A stretch of 64,000 nt of DNA, taken from assembly GCF_026914185.1 (NCBI RefSeq), contig NC_070560.1, positions 6,191,501-6,255,500 on the forward strand, given 5' to 3'. Under the pieces are notes generated by a model. That model saw only the letters and a program-made list of their open reading frames with translations, searched no databases and was not told where the DNA came from. Shown here piece after piece: positions 53,805 through 63,909 of this stretch. The DNA is from Puccinia triticina (Eukaryota > Basidiomycota > Pucciniomycetes > Pucciniales > Pucciniaceae). Position numbers and translations under genes: made by a program. The number at the start of each line of letters is the position of its first letter. Position 1 is the first letter of the stretch.

Positions 53805-56800
53805 TCAATCGTCATCTACCTCTACCACCTTTCTTTTTGCTTTCTGCTGCATCTTTTTCTTCAAAGTGATTTCTCCTTTCCAATTGGCTAAAGCTCCTGG
53901 ATTGATCTTGTTGTTCTTTGAGTAGAAGGCAACAGTCATCCCGCGACTGACTGACTTCACTGTGAGCCTGTGCCTGTGTGATGTAACATAACTGGCTCCA
54001 AAGCTGAATGACCTCTTGACATCAACAGATGTTCCTGAGAGGTTGAGAGAAGCGCTGAGATTAGTTAATGAAAGCTACAATGAACAGAGAGAAACTTGCC
54101 CGGGCAACTTAAAACATCCAGTGCCATGTGGACAAGACCACTGTGCAAGTTGCCAGCACGCTTCTGCTGGGTCCACCACTGGAGTAGATTTACATGTTTG
54201 TTACCTTCCAGGACAAGTCCTCCAGCAAGCCACACGTCCAATGCATCGGATGACCTATTGCCGCCTCGGGCCACCGCAGCTTCACTGAGGCCAGAAAGCA
54301 TACCAGTCCTAGGCTGTGAAATATTAGATGATGTTAGATCAATTGTTCAACAAATAATTAAGAATGAAGTTTGGGACTTACCTTGGAGGCGGGATCGATT
54401 GTAGCAGAGGGAGTTGGTAATGTTTGTGGCTTGTAATGAGAAACCCACATGTCCCGTGCAAGGCGTATTGCATCGGAGATCCAATCAGGCTCCCAGTTTG
54501 CTAATTTGAAGTACTTGTCCCAAAACAAGGGGTGTAGGACTGAACCCCGTCAAAGAAAACTGCAATTCAATAAATATTAAACCTTCAAATAAGCAAGGAA
54601 GAAGAGACTTACAAATCACAATTCTGTAGAGAGGAGATGAGTCGGTCAAACTGTAATACTTGTTTGTTATCTTCAATCCAATTCGGCATGCATTCCTCAA
54701 AGCTGGAGGAAATTCCTTGTTGTTCTTGATAGTTGTTGATAAGTGTTCAGTGATTTGGTCAATGAATACAACTATATTTGCCAAACGTGCCGAACCAGAT
54801 ACAGATACCTGTAGAGTGATCTCATGGAAGAGATTGAGGACCTTGACCAAATGGCGTGCCAAGCAAAAGTTGGACTTGTCCACGTAAAACTTGCGGTCAA
54901 CACCATACCTTTTAAGTTGCTGCCATTCAAGCCTTTGAGATGATTACAGAGATCAGCAATGGTTAATCCAAGAGCAAGGCAATGGAACTCACATTGCAGC
55001 TTCACACCTTATTATGCTCTTGAGTTGGGCGTTTGTGGAATTCCACCTCGTACACACATCTCTTTCAATTGAATGTGGGGTATCACACCCTTTCTCTCAA
55101 CATATCTTGACAAACTCGGCTCAAGAGTCGGGCAAGAATCTTAATTTCTTGGCTATGGCGCGGAACTGCAGCCACATGAAAGATCAGTCCCACAATTTTG
55201 CACATTTAGTTTGGTGATCTTTACTTACTTTTGCCAAACTTTGTTTACACAATTCAGCTGTATAGAGATCTTCTTCATCTTCATCACTACCATTTTCAAT
55301 ATTCTCCTCATCAAGGGATTTGGAATTGTCATTTTTTGCGTTGTGGATTGAATCAACATCACTGGAATCTTCATCAGACGGTTCGGCGGCCACTTCGCCA
55401 CGGGCAAGGCTTGAATACAACAGATTAAATCAGTAAACAAATACAAAAGATTAAATCAGTAAAGATTTTGACAGAGAATCAGAGAACTGAGAGACCAATT
55501 GATTTACATTTGAATTTGTGCCTCAGTATTGTCCTTTTCAGAAGATGAAGCATCAGGATCTACTGAAGAATTGGTCCCCGTTTTCCCCTTTGTCTTATGA
55601 GTTGCTAACGGTCAAAGGATCCCCTGGACAATCAAGTTCAGGATATGAGCAAAGCACCAAATCCATTTGCTATCGCCCTTGAGCCGTGGACACTTCATCC
55701 GCTTGAGATCCTTCACCATTGCTTCATTGTTTGAGGCGTTGGTGCTCATGATCCCACAAATCTAATAATCAAACAGCTTCCTCAGGCTTGGAAGAAACTA
55801 AACGTGAATCTGATAGAAACTACTACTCTTACCTGATTTTGAATGCCAAATTTCTCTACAACTAGTTGGATGGTCTGGGCCAAGTACTTGCCAGTGTGCC
55901 TTTGTGAAAGTTGAATGAAGTCCAGAGGCATCACCTCTAGTTCAGACTTATCAGTTTCTTCTTTTAATCAATACATAACAATACCCAAGATGTCAAAACC
56001 ATTCGGTGACTGCCATGTATCTACCCCTAAGTATAAGGCACCTTTGTTCTCCTAATAAAATATACAAATTAGTATATTTCTAATCAGATGGCACTCGAAT
56101 GGAGAAAGATGGGGCTCTGACCTGCAAAGTAGATTGGTAGCTATCTTGTATGGCTGAGTAGAGCAAGTGAATGTCTTTTGAAACTGCTTTTTTGGTTGGT
56201 AAATTCTTGAGAACAGTTGGATGGAGGAGCTTTTCATGGCTAGCGTCAATGAGTGCCAAAAAGGGCCGAGCAGCTTCAGCGCACCAAATTGCGCACATTT
56301 GTGGCACCTGAGGGATATAAAAAATTTGGAGTCCGATCTCAAACGGAATAATCAGAACAAACATACCTCCTTTGGGTCAATCGACCCAGTACCTGTAATC
56401 CCAAGTCCACCCAAAGTGTGATTCTTTTGTGTTTTGCTTTGCTTGCGGATGCAATTGGATGCATGTTTGATGAGATTACTACATGAGGAGTCTGAGGTTG
56501 GCGGGCTAATCTTAGTTCCACACCTGATTTGAGCCATCAGTAATCTGCCAGTCTTGTAGAGGTAAAGAGAGAAGAAACTCACATGATGCAGGGGTATGCA
56601 ATCATCCGCCGGCCAGACTTGTCTTTTTGTTTGGAAAGCTCAGGTATTCCGTAAGATTTGTAGCATACGCTGACGTTATTCTGGGCAACTTTCTGGGCTT
56701 GATCTAAGTAATCAGAATGGGGAAATTGGAACAGTCAGAACGGGTTTTATACTCAAAAGAATCAAGGCTGAAACCGCTGCACTAAAAGTAGTGCAGCGCA

Positions 56801-57886
56801 GCGGAAAACGGCTTGCTGCACTGCACTTTTTTATAGCGATTTTCCGCTACTGCTCCAGCTTTTTGAAAATGGAGGGAAAATTCCTTTTTTTTAGCGGACC
56901 ACAAAAGCGCCTCAAAAGCACAAAACCGCTGCGTGGTAGCGCAGCGCAGTGGCACTTTGCTAAAAAAGCAGGATTTGCAGCGGCAGATCCTGCTTTTATA
57001 ATCTGGGTTCCCGCTTTTTGCACTTTTCCGCTTTTAGCACTTTATGAGTGCAGCATAGCTAATATTACTGCATGTTAGCAGCAATAGAGAGAATATTAAC
57101 TCAAAAAGAAACTAAAAAAGTGAACTATACCCCCTGAGTGGTTGTAAAATGAAGCTTGTATATTAATAAGGTTATCCGGATAGATGGTAAAAAAGGTCAT
57201 TGAAATATAATTTGGAAATTCAAACTGAGTTGGATGGGTGATGTGGGTCCTGGGAAATCTGCAATTGGGATGAGACCAAGCAGTCGGTGACTGCCAGAGC
57301 AAAAAAAAATGGCACATTCAGTCCCACAAGCGCAGCTTGTGCTGCGCTTGTGGGACTGATCCGGAGGCGGAGCAGGGAAAGCGGGGGCCAAGATTTCGCT
57401 TTTTGAGCTGAATAAACTGTGCAGCGCCAAAAGTGCGGAAGAAGTATCAGCTAAAAAGTGATGCAGCGCGCAAAAGCGCCCCAGTAGCGGTTGAAAGCGC
57501 ACACCGCTATCGCTGCGCTTTCCCGCAGCGAAAGCGCCGCTTTTTCAGCTGCACTTATGCTATGTCATCCAGGGAAATAGCGGTGTTTTGCTGCAGAAAG
57601 CGGTAGCGCAGCACGGTGACGCTACCGCTTCAGCTCTTTGGGCTGGGGGATTAGCGACGTCCGCTGCGCTGCGCTAAAATCGCCGCTTTCTGCAGCGTAG
57701 CACAGCTTTTCAGTCTTGAAAGAATCAATCAGCCTACTTACTTAACTCCTCCTTGTCCGTCGTTGGGCGAAGTCCCCCTGATGTGGCTGGGTCGTTGTCG
57801 TCTAGGTTTTTGGGGGGATTTTGAGATGATGAGTTCAAACTGGTTCCTGATTTCTGGAGCCTTTGTTGGCTGCGAGTTGGTTGCAT
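53805..57886 (-). pseudogene. hAT transposase gene, multi-exon, one premature stop
   Basis: Minus-strand blocks in order: ATG 57886 (MQPTRSQQRLQKSG), a long intron carrying the 56770-57715 repeats, a BED-type zinc finger (SSCSNLIKHASNCIRKQ, about 56440), AIWCAEAARPFLALIDASHE and LHPTVLKNLPTKKAVSKDIH (about 56160-56280), LYLGVDTWQSPNGFDILG (about 56000), ICGIMSTNASNNEAMVKDL (about 55730), CFAHILNLIVQGIL (about 55640). Then come an acidic stretch (DEDEEDLYTAELCKQSL), CTRWNSTNAQLKSIIR (about 55040), ARHLVKVLNLFHEITLQVS, DALDVWLAGGLVLEGN and LHSGLVHMALDVLSCP, and the tail ending KRKVVEVDDD at 53805. This is a full hAT order (BED, RNase H-like, C-terminal dimerisation). In QGIL-TGA-PLATHK (55612-55614) a TGA replaces what is probably CGA (Arg). 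Otherwise well kept. Confidence 0.82.
56770..57715. repeat. GCAGCGC/AGCGG motif-rich insert in the hAT first intron
   Basis: Dense GCAGCGCAGCGG, CCGCTACTG and TGCGCTTTC motifs on both strands. Outer ends AAGAATCAAGGCTGAAACCG (56758) and CAGTCTTGAAAGAATCAA (57711) are roughly inverted or direct. Probably a nested non-autonomous element; boundaries uncertain. Confidence 0.5.
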
Positions 57887-57964
57887 GGTGGTTGATATGT
57901 TGGTGGAGGTTGGTGGAAGGAAGGGATATTGCTGATACCTATCCAATTTCTGACCAGCCACCCC

Positions 57965-58150
57965 AACCCATATACCCCGCCCCCCCCGACCGCCCCCCTG
58001 ACGGGGGCAGGGTGTACGGGGGGTACCCCTAGAGGTATCCGGGTACCGGGCACTTTTTCACCAAAAACAGACACCCGGCACCGCTTGGCGGGTGCGAGGC
58101 GGGTGTGAGGGGGTACCTGCCCGCGGGTGCCAGGTACCCCCCATGGGGTA
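57965..58150. mobile_element. GGGTACC foldback element
   Basis: GGGTACCCC, CCGGGTACCGGGCAC, CACCCGGCACC, GGCGGGTGC and GGTACCTGCCCGCGGGTGCC with inverted counterparts, between the two gene fragments. Related to 6607-6747 and 10982-11188. Confidence 0.65.
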
Positions 58151-58159
58151 CCCAAATGC

Positions 58160-58306
58160 ATTCCTTAATTCATCACAGTTGCTTGAGATAATCCGGTCAA
58201 ACGTTTGGTAGGCAATGAGATCATTGTCTTTGTCCATGAAGTTGAGTAAATCAACCAAATCCATGCTTGAGATATCGATTTCCATTGCAGTTGTGTTGTC
58301 CTGCAT
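58160..58306 (-). pseudogene. N-terminal fragment of the PIF-type element's gene
   Basis: ATG-led minus frame reading MEIDISSMDLVDLLNFM and CDELRNAFGYP, cut by the GGGTACC foldback. An acidic, helical N-terminus followed by D(E)LRNAFGY is compatible with PIF transposases, but the similarity is weak. Confidence 0.35.
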
Positions 58307-58455
58307 GGCAATCTAGCTATCCACCCCCGGTGTAATTGCCAGTCTGCTGTGGAGCTGCTGTTGAACAGCTGAGACAGGTGTGTGAAAGGCGGTCCCGGCC
58401 GGCTATAGGTAGCGGGTCCCATCCCCGCTCTGCTGGAGATGCTCTTATACACTAA

Positions 58456-58655
58456 GGGCCTGTACCATAGGGCATGAAAATTGAAATTTTCCAAATTTAT
58501 TTGCCTCAAAATTTCTTGGGACAAAAACTGAGCCTGGCCAAAATGTAGGCTTAAGCCTAAATGTGAAGAATTTCAATATTTGAACCCTCCACTAGTTTTC
58601 AATTTTTGTGTACAGGGAAAAAAAAAATCAAAATTGAGGCCCATGGTACAGGCCC
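58456..58655. mobile_element. PIF/Harbinger-type MITE
   Basis: Ends GGGCCTGTACCATAGGGC and the inverted GGCCCATGGTACAGGCCC, with TAA on both sides (58453-58455, 58656-58658). 200 bp. Same family as 17183-17390. Confidence 0.85.
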
Positions 58656-58689
58656 TAAGAGCATCAGCATCCGTGGCTAAGTTAGCCCG

Positions 58690-58850
58690 GATTAGGGTGA
58701 ACTTAGCACAAGTCCCTTACCTGCTGGGGGGTGCGGCGCAAAGCACCTCACACAAAGTGCTGAACTTGTGAAGTCCCTCTTCTGCGGGGGGGGGGGGGGC
58801 AGCCCTGGTTGCGGAGCAACCCCTCCAAAGGAGGGACTTGAGTCTAAAAC
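58690..58850. repeat. AAGTCCCTY hairpin element
   Basis: GAACTTAGCACAAGTCCCTT at the left, GGAGGGACTTGAGTC at the right, inner GTGCTGAACTTGTGAAGTCC and a 14-G run. Related to the arms of 11870-12445. Confidence 0.55.
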
Positions 58851-59173
58851 CGACTTACAACCGTGTCATGGTTGGCCAGTTTTGGTGTAGCTGACTTTTG
58901 GATGGCTGCACCTCCTGTACATCCATCTCCCTGGAAGTATAAAGTTGGGTTGGAGATAGAGGAGAATGGTGCAGACCTCCTCATCCAATTTTCAAAGGAA
59001 AATATTGAAAATTGGACCAGCAGGAATTTTTGCAAGATCACAAAAATCTGAAAATCTGACTCTTTAAGATTGAAATTCCTCCAAAATTTTTTCTATTTAA
59101 CATCCTGGGATGACAGTCTTGTCCTCTATTGATTACATAAGGATTAATGGTTTGGCTTAAAGAAAAAAAAAAC
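58851..59173. other. Spacer, nothing recognised
   Basis: AT-rich with short frames. No terminal repeats found. Confidence 0.35.
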
Positions 59174-59176
59174 TAA

Positions 59177-59326
59177 GGCCCCGTTTGGAGGCGATATAAT
59201 TGCGCGATATAATCCGGAAACTTGTGACATCTGATCAAGTTTTGGCGGACCTGATAAGATGTCACATAGGATGTCATGCAAAAAAACTTATATATTGCCT
59301 GGATTATATTGGCTCCAAACGGGGCC
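59177..59326. mobile_element. PIF/Harbinger-type MITE, GGCCCCGTTTGGAG ends
   Basis: Ends GGCCCCGTTTGGAGGCGATA and the inverted TGGCTCCAAACGGGGCC, flanked by TAA (59174-59176, 59327-59329). 150 bp. Confidence 0.9.
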
Positions 59327-59424
59327 TAAGTCATCTTGGCTTGTAAAAAATCCCGCACATACAATTTTTGAAAAATTCAAACTCCTTCTTGATGCGGATG
59401 AAGACCCCCATCTTGTGCCAAACT

Positions 59425-59503
59425 TAACAAAGTCCCTTGCTGCTGCGGGCGTGTGACTTGCAAAGCCAGCCTCCGACAGCCCTCGGCAGGAGGGACTTAT
59501 ACC
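59425..59503. repeat. AAGTCCC hairpin
   Basis: AACAAAGTCCCTTGCTGCTG is inverted against CTCGGCAGGAGGGACTTATA. Same motif family as 58690-58850. Confidence 0.5.
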
Positions 59504-59814
59504 GTACCTCCCCTTTCTGGCACACAGAGAATGCATTTTTCACCCCTCTTTTCACTTTTCCCCTTGTACCTCCCTCATTCCATGATAAATTTTGTTTTTT
59601 TTGCTCCAGATCAGTTCAACATGCACGCGCTGAGCCTTGTATTTTTTTTTCTTTATGTACTGATACAAGTCAGTCCTAAAAAATTAAACAACACAACTAA
59701 ACCTGAAGACTATTACCAAGTCTATAACCCACATTTGCAGAAATTAATCATAAAATGAGAGCACAAACTCTCTGTTTAATACATAGCTTTGTTTGACACA
59801 CAGCTAGCTTGAGG

Positions 59815-60300
59815 ATGACTGGGATCAACCGGTCATTGAGGGAACTTGACCCTCTCAATGACCAGTATGTTCCGTTCATCAAGAGGATAAAGCCCTCTTG
59901 ATGAACAGCACATTACCGGTCATTAAGAGGATAAAGCCCTCTCAATGAACGGCACAGTACCGATAATTGAGAGAGTTGAGTCCTCCCAATGACCGGTCAA
60001 TACTGGTCATTGGGAGTGTCAAGTCCCCTTGATGACCGGCACAGACCGGTCATTGATAGGGTTGTATACTCTCAATGGCCAGTCTGTACTGGCCATTGAG
60101 AGTGTCGAGTCCCCTCAATGACCGGCACAGACCAGTCATTGAGAGGTTGTACATATCCCTTCAATGACCGGTCTGTACCGGGCATCTGTACTGGTCATCC
60201 AGGGTGTTGCATATATCCCTCTCAATGACCAGTCTTTACCGGTCATCCAGAGGGCTATGCGATCTCGATGGCGGGTCTGTGCCAGCGATTGAGGGCTCAG
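59815..60300. repeat. Alternating-palindrome minisatellite ACCGGTCATTGAGAGG
   Basis: About 14-16 copies of ACCGGTCATTGAGAGGG alternating with its inverse CCTCTCAATGACCGG, with a short spacer GCACAG in several. Same family as 10957-11795. Confidence 0.9.
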
Positions 60301-60423
60301 AGGCTTGACTGTAAGTCAAAAAAAATGTATGTACAGCTATGTTTGTAAAGGTTGCGGTTCCCCCCGTTTTTTTTTTTTTTTTTTCCACTTTCCCCCCTCC
60401 CCGAATTTTTTTTTCACCCACCG

Positions 60424-62455
60424 ATGATCAGCGGGGAGCAGTCGGTCCCCCGCCAGTTGTTTGTACGATCGGCCGGCCAGGATATCCATTGCATATCAAC
60501 CCTCTCCGGTCGCAACCCGCTCGTCGAACCGCTCGATCCATCGATTTTCTACCACGAAATCTTGGACAAAGCATGGCAGAAGGTTGGTCATGAACTCCCC
60601 TTTGTTGGGGCTGAATACTATTTTTTTTTTTCGGCTTTTTTGGCTAGACTACTTCCGCCAACATGATCGAGACTGTCACTGGATCAATAGTGCATTTGAC
60701 GAAGACCGCGGCTTCCAAAATCCAAAGGAATCTGGCGAAAACTATTTTCGACACCAGTCCGAATTTGTAGAAGACCACCCAGTTCACCAGCGCTCGTTTT
60801 CCTCATCGACCGGTTCTATCGCTCCTTTTGCAACCCCAGCTGCATCTCGAAAAGATGTTCTGCCTTCTTATCCTGGCAGCCCCTCCGACATTGATTCATC
60901 CGAAAGCTCTATTCGTGATCTCACCCCTGCTCCGAAGCGTGGCCAGACGAAACAACCTAAGAATAACAGGCAGGAACCCACCAAGCCTAAAAAAAAATCA
61001 AAGAAATCCGAAAAGCGAGTGGTAAACGATGAAGGCGAATCAAAAATATCGTTGGAATACGCCTTGTACATAGCTACCGATGAAGAGATAACCACGACCC
61101 GGGGCTCGCACAAACGAAAGCCGCCGCCCAATGCTCGGAAGCTCAAGTACGACCATATCGTTTCCACTCCCGGCAAGATCTTCCTCTTCTGGAATCTCAG
61201 CGACGACAACCTAACTGCTTTCAAACAAGCAGCCTTTGGCGCAATTCGTGAGCTCAATTCTGATGTGTTTGCCGAACGTGCAGAAGAGCAAGATGCGGCG
61301 AAACTAGTCACTTGGTATGCAAGTATCCCTCACGGGTCTGCTTTTAAGGCCGGCAACCGGGCAACCATAGATACGGATGATCAATTCACCGAGTTTCTTG
61401 AGGAAGCTGCAGAGCCCGATGGGTACAAATTTATTGTATCGATCAACGAGGTCAACCCAAAAACCGTTGCTCAGGTTAGTTATTACCTCTTCATGATATT
61501 GAAGATATTCATCATTGACAGATTTTTTGCGTTTCATGACCAGCGGGAGGCTGCTATAGAGAAATTGGAGGTTTCTAAGGGAAAGAAAAAGAAGTCTGCG
61601 GTAGATGTCGACGAATGGCAACCCTTGGCCGGAGCAACCCATTCGGCAAACGTCATCGATCTTATTGCCCTGATCAAGTCCAAACACCCTCCGAATTCAA
61701 AACTCACTGGTTTCCATGAGTTGCCTGTGTATATCAACCCGAAAAACCCGCTGCAATACATGAGTCTGGATCCGAATCGACTGGCCAACTGGGCCAAAGC
61801 AATTGTATGTTTTTTCCGCTCGTTTTTCTCTTCCCTCTCAAAAGGAGAGGCACTGATACTGATCATGCAAAAACAGATGAAGCCTGGTCCAGTCAATGAG
61901 TACCATCCACCCAAGGATCCCAGCTTTGACTGGGATCCGCCTCGATCAACCGCGGTGGCTGTTCCAACCAGTGTTATCCAACAATCTCCTCTGGTTCCAA
62001 CTGGCCCGCCAACGACTCCTCAAGTTCAATTTCTCTATGCTTGGGACCCATTGACATCCCAGATGAAGCCTTACATGGCAGGTCACGGACCGGCTCCAAT
62101 GTCTCAAGCACCCCCGTTGTCCTACCAGTCTCCATCTAACCCTTGGCCCACTCAGTCCACCTCTCACGTCGCTCAACCTGTTTCGTTGCCAGCTCCTTCG
62201 GATGAGCCCGATGGTCTCGAGGATTACCTCCTATTCACTCACATGGATCCGCACTGTCCAAAGCTCCAGGAAGGACTTGACAAGCTCGGGATCAATCACT
62301 ATAGCAAGTTGTACAACATGCAATCCGAGGAACTCGAAGAGGCAGGTTTGAAAAAAGCTGATGCCCGAGCTCTCATCTCCAATCTTAAGAAGTATGAACA
62401 TCACCGTAAAAAAATCGTGCTCGTCGTGCTGTATGAATCTTCCACCTCTGTCTGA
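60424..62455 (+). CDS. Hypothetical protein with C-terminal SAM-like region, 4 exons
   Basis: Start ATG 60424 (MISGEQSVPRQLFVRSAGQD), which fits better than the non-ATG start of the longer frame. Exon 1 probably ends at 60582 or 60586 and joins near 60648 (ACTACTTCCGCC), giving DYFRQHDRDCHWINS. Then a Ser-rich linker, a Lys-rich nuclear-localisation-like block (KPKKKSKKSEKR), a conserved-looking globular part (SLEYALYIATDEEI, GKIFLFWNLSDDNLTAF, FKAGNRATIDTDDQFTEFL, GYKFIVSINEVNPKTVAQ), a Pro-rich part and a helical end (PKLQEGLDKLGINHYSKLY, LEEAGLKKADARALISNLKK) resembling a SAM domain. Introns 61475-61543 and 61805-61876 are both multiples of three without stops, so unspliced mRNA also reads through. 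I do not recognise the family; such proteins are often multicopy in rusts. DNA binding is possible but unproven. Confidence 0.7.
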
Positions 62456-62779
62456 TTGATCTGATTTCCCTTGAGCACATGTGACCATAGCAAATGCCAT
62501 CTCTTTCTGTATCTCACTTCCTGTAGTGTTTTCTTTTAAATTTCAAAATTAAAAGCAATAAAAAATCTAGTTTCAATCTTTATTATGGATTGGATCAAAC
62601 AGTTTAGATTTGGTTGAGAAAACAGGATAGATGATCAAGACAAGAATACAGCAAGGTTGAGAAAAAACAGCAAGGCTGAGAACAGAGGAACGATATCATT
62701 ATTGTGTATTGTAAGGATTGCAGACGTTATTTTGTATTGTAAGGATTGCAGAAAAAAACAAACAACAAGCCTTGATTGA
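62456..62779. other. Convergent 3' region
   Basis: AT-rich. TGTATTGTAAGGATTGCAG occurs twice (62704, 62734), close to the transposase end. Confidence 0.4.
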
Positions 62780-63909
62780 TCAGTTTTGAATAGCGTAGCC
62801 AGATGCACGGAAGAGCTTTTGGGTCAGATCCGAAGTGAAAACCAGTGGAATAAAGCCATCAATAACCTCAAAGTCCTCCTCACCGCCGGTAAGTAAATCC
62901 TTGTGTCGCTTCAAAGTTGACTTGTAGACACTGAAGGCCTTCTCAATGGGGTTCAAGTCGGGTGAATACGCTGGTAAGTAAAGTAAAAGGCATCCGGCAG
63001 ACTCGACAATATCGGCCACATCTCCATTATGATGGATTTGTGCATTGTCCATGACCAGGACACTGTTCGCCTGCGGAAAGGGATTCATGGAAGGAATCTG
63101 GCCGATGAAAGGAAAAATTCTTATCAGAATGTGAAGCTCTCACTGAAACTGAAACAAGAAAGAAGCTGACGAGGACATTTTCCAGGAAAAACTGGAAAGA
63201 TTGTCGGTCCATGGATTCCTCCTGCACCATGTGAGCGACCAATCCGGAAGTCGAAATTGCAGGGACTATGTTGAATTGATGGGTGCTTCGCTCGCGTGGA
63301 ACTCTTGGGGTTCGCTCACCAACCACAGCCCATCCTCGAGTCCTTTGGACGACCTCCAGGCACACTCCTGACTCGTCTGAGGAGGATGATAATCAAATCA
63401 GATTGTTGTTGCATCTGAAGGATAGTGAGATGGAACGGAAGCTCACCTGTAAATACAAGACAGTTCGTTGGCACTGCTCCAACCTGATAGATATAATGGG
63501 CCCGCTCCCATTCGTCTTGTTTTGGATGGACTGTGCGCATCGTCTTTTTCGACATGTTCAAGCGGGCATGGAGCGTCGTCAAGATTGTTGTAACGGACAC
63601 CGTGACGCCATGATTTTTGGCCAAGCTGCTCTGGATCTCGTCCGCGTAGATTGATGGCTTGTCAGCAACTAATCCTTTGATGAACTCTAAGTGGTCGGCA
63701 TCTAATTCGAATGGACGTCCTCTTTGCAGATAAGTTGCAGGGTCACACACAACAGCTCGGGTTCTCTCATACAAACTCTTCCATCGGTAAAGTGAATCCG
63801 GGCTGATTGTAGTCCCCAACGAGTCGTTGATATCGGCTAGACTCTTCCCTTTGATGGCTTGGCTGACCACATCGTATTTGACTTCTGGCGAATATTTCCG
63901 GTAACCCAT
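62780..63909 (-). CDS. Tc1/mariner-type DD34E transposase, 3 exons, intact
   Basis: Minus exons 63909-63447, 63376-63171 and 63097-62780 (987 nt, 328 residues). Introns of 70 and 73 bp have GTGAGC/CTCAG and GTCAGC/GCCAG borders and keep phase. N-terminus: helix-turn-helix (YSPEVKYDVVSQAIKG ... DSLYRWKSLYERT), then a GRP linker (LQRGRPFELDADHLEFI) and a second helical part. Catalytic residues: D in TDESG (made by the first splice), D in VMDNAQIHH, E in AYSPDLNPIE, with 34 residues between the last two (DD34E). This is the DDE_3/IS630-Tc1 family that cuts at TA. An acceptor-like AGGATAG directly before the ATG and GTAAGT near 63979 suggest a 5' intron running to the window edge. Terminal repeats not found. 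No stop or frameshift, so probably active or recently so. Confidence 0.88.

Larger units (their letters stand above)
52025..58444 (-). mobile_element. PIF/Harbinger-type element, core replaced by nested repeats
   Basis: 18-bp perfect inverted ends GAGCATCTCCAGCAGAGC, flanked by TTA on both sides (52022-52024, 58445-58447), the 3-bp duplication of PIF/Harbinger elements. Protein fragments at both ends (58306-58160 and 52790-52509, minus) look like the start and end of one gene. The middle is filled by GGGTACC foldbacks, a large foldback and a hAT element. Confidence 0.7.

Noticed and set aside
59815..60300. CRISPR-like regularly spaced repeat
   Set aside because: Eukaryotic context, alternating orientation of the unit, no unique spacers of constant length and no cas genes.
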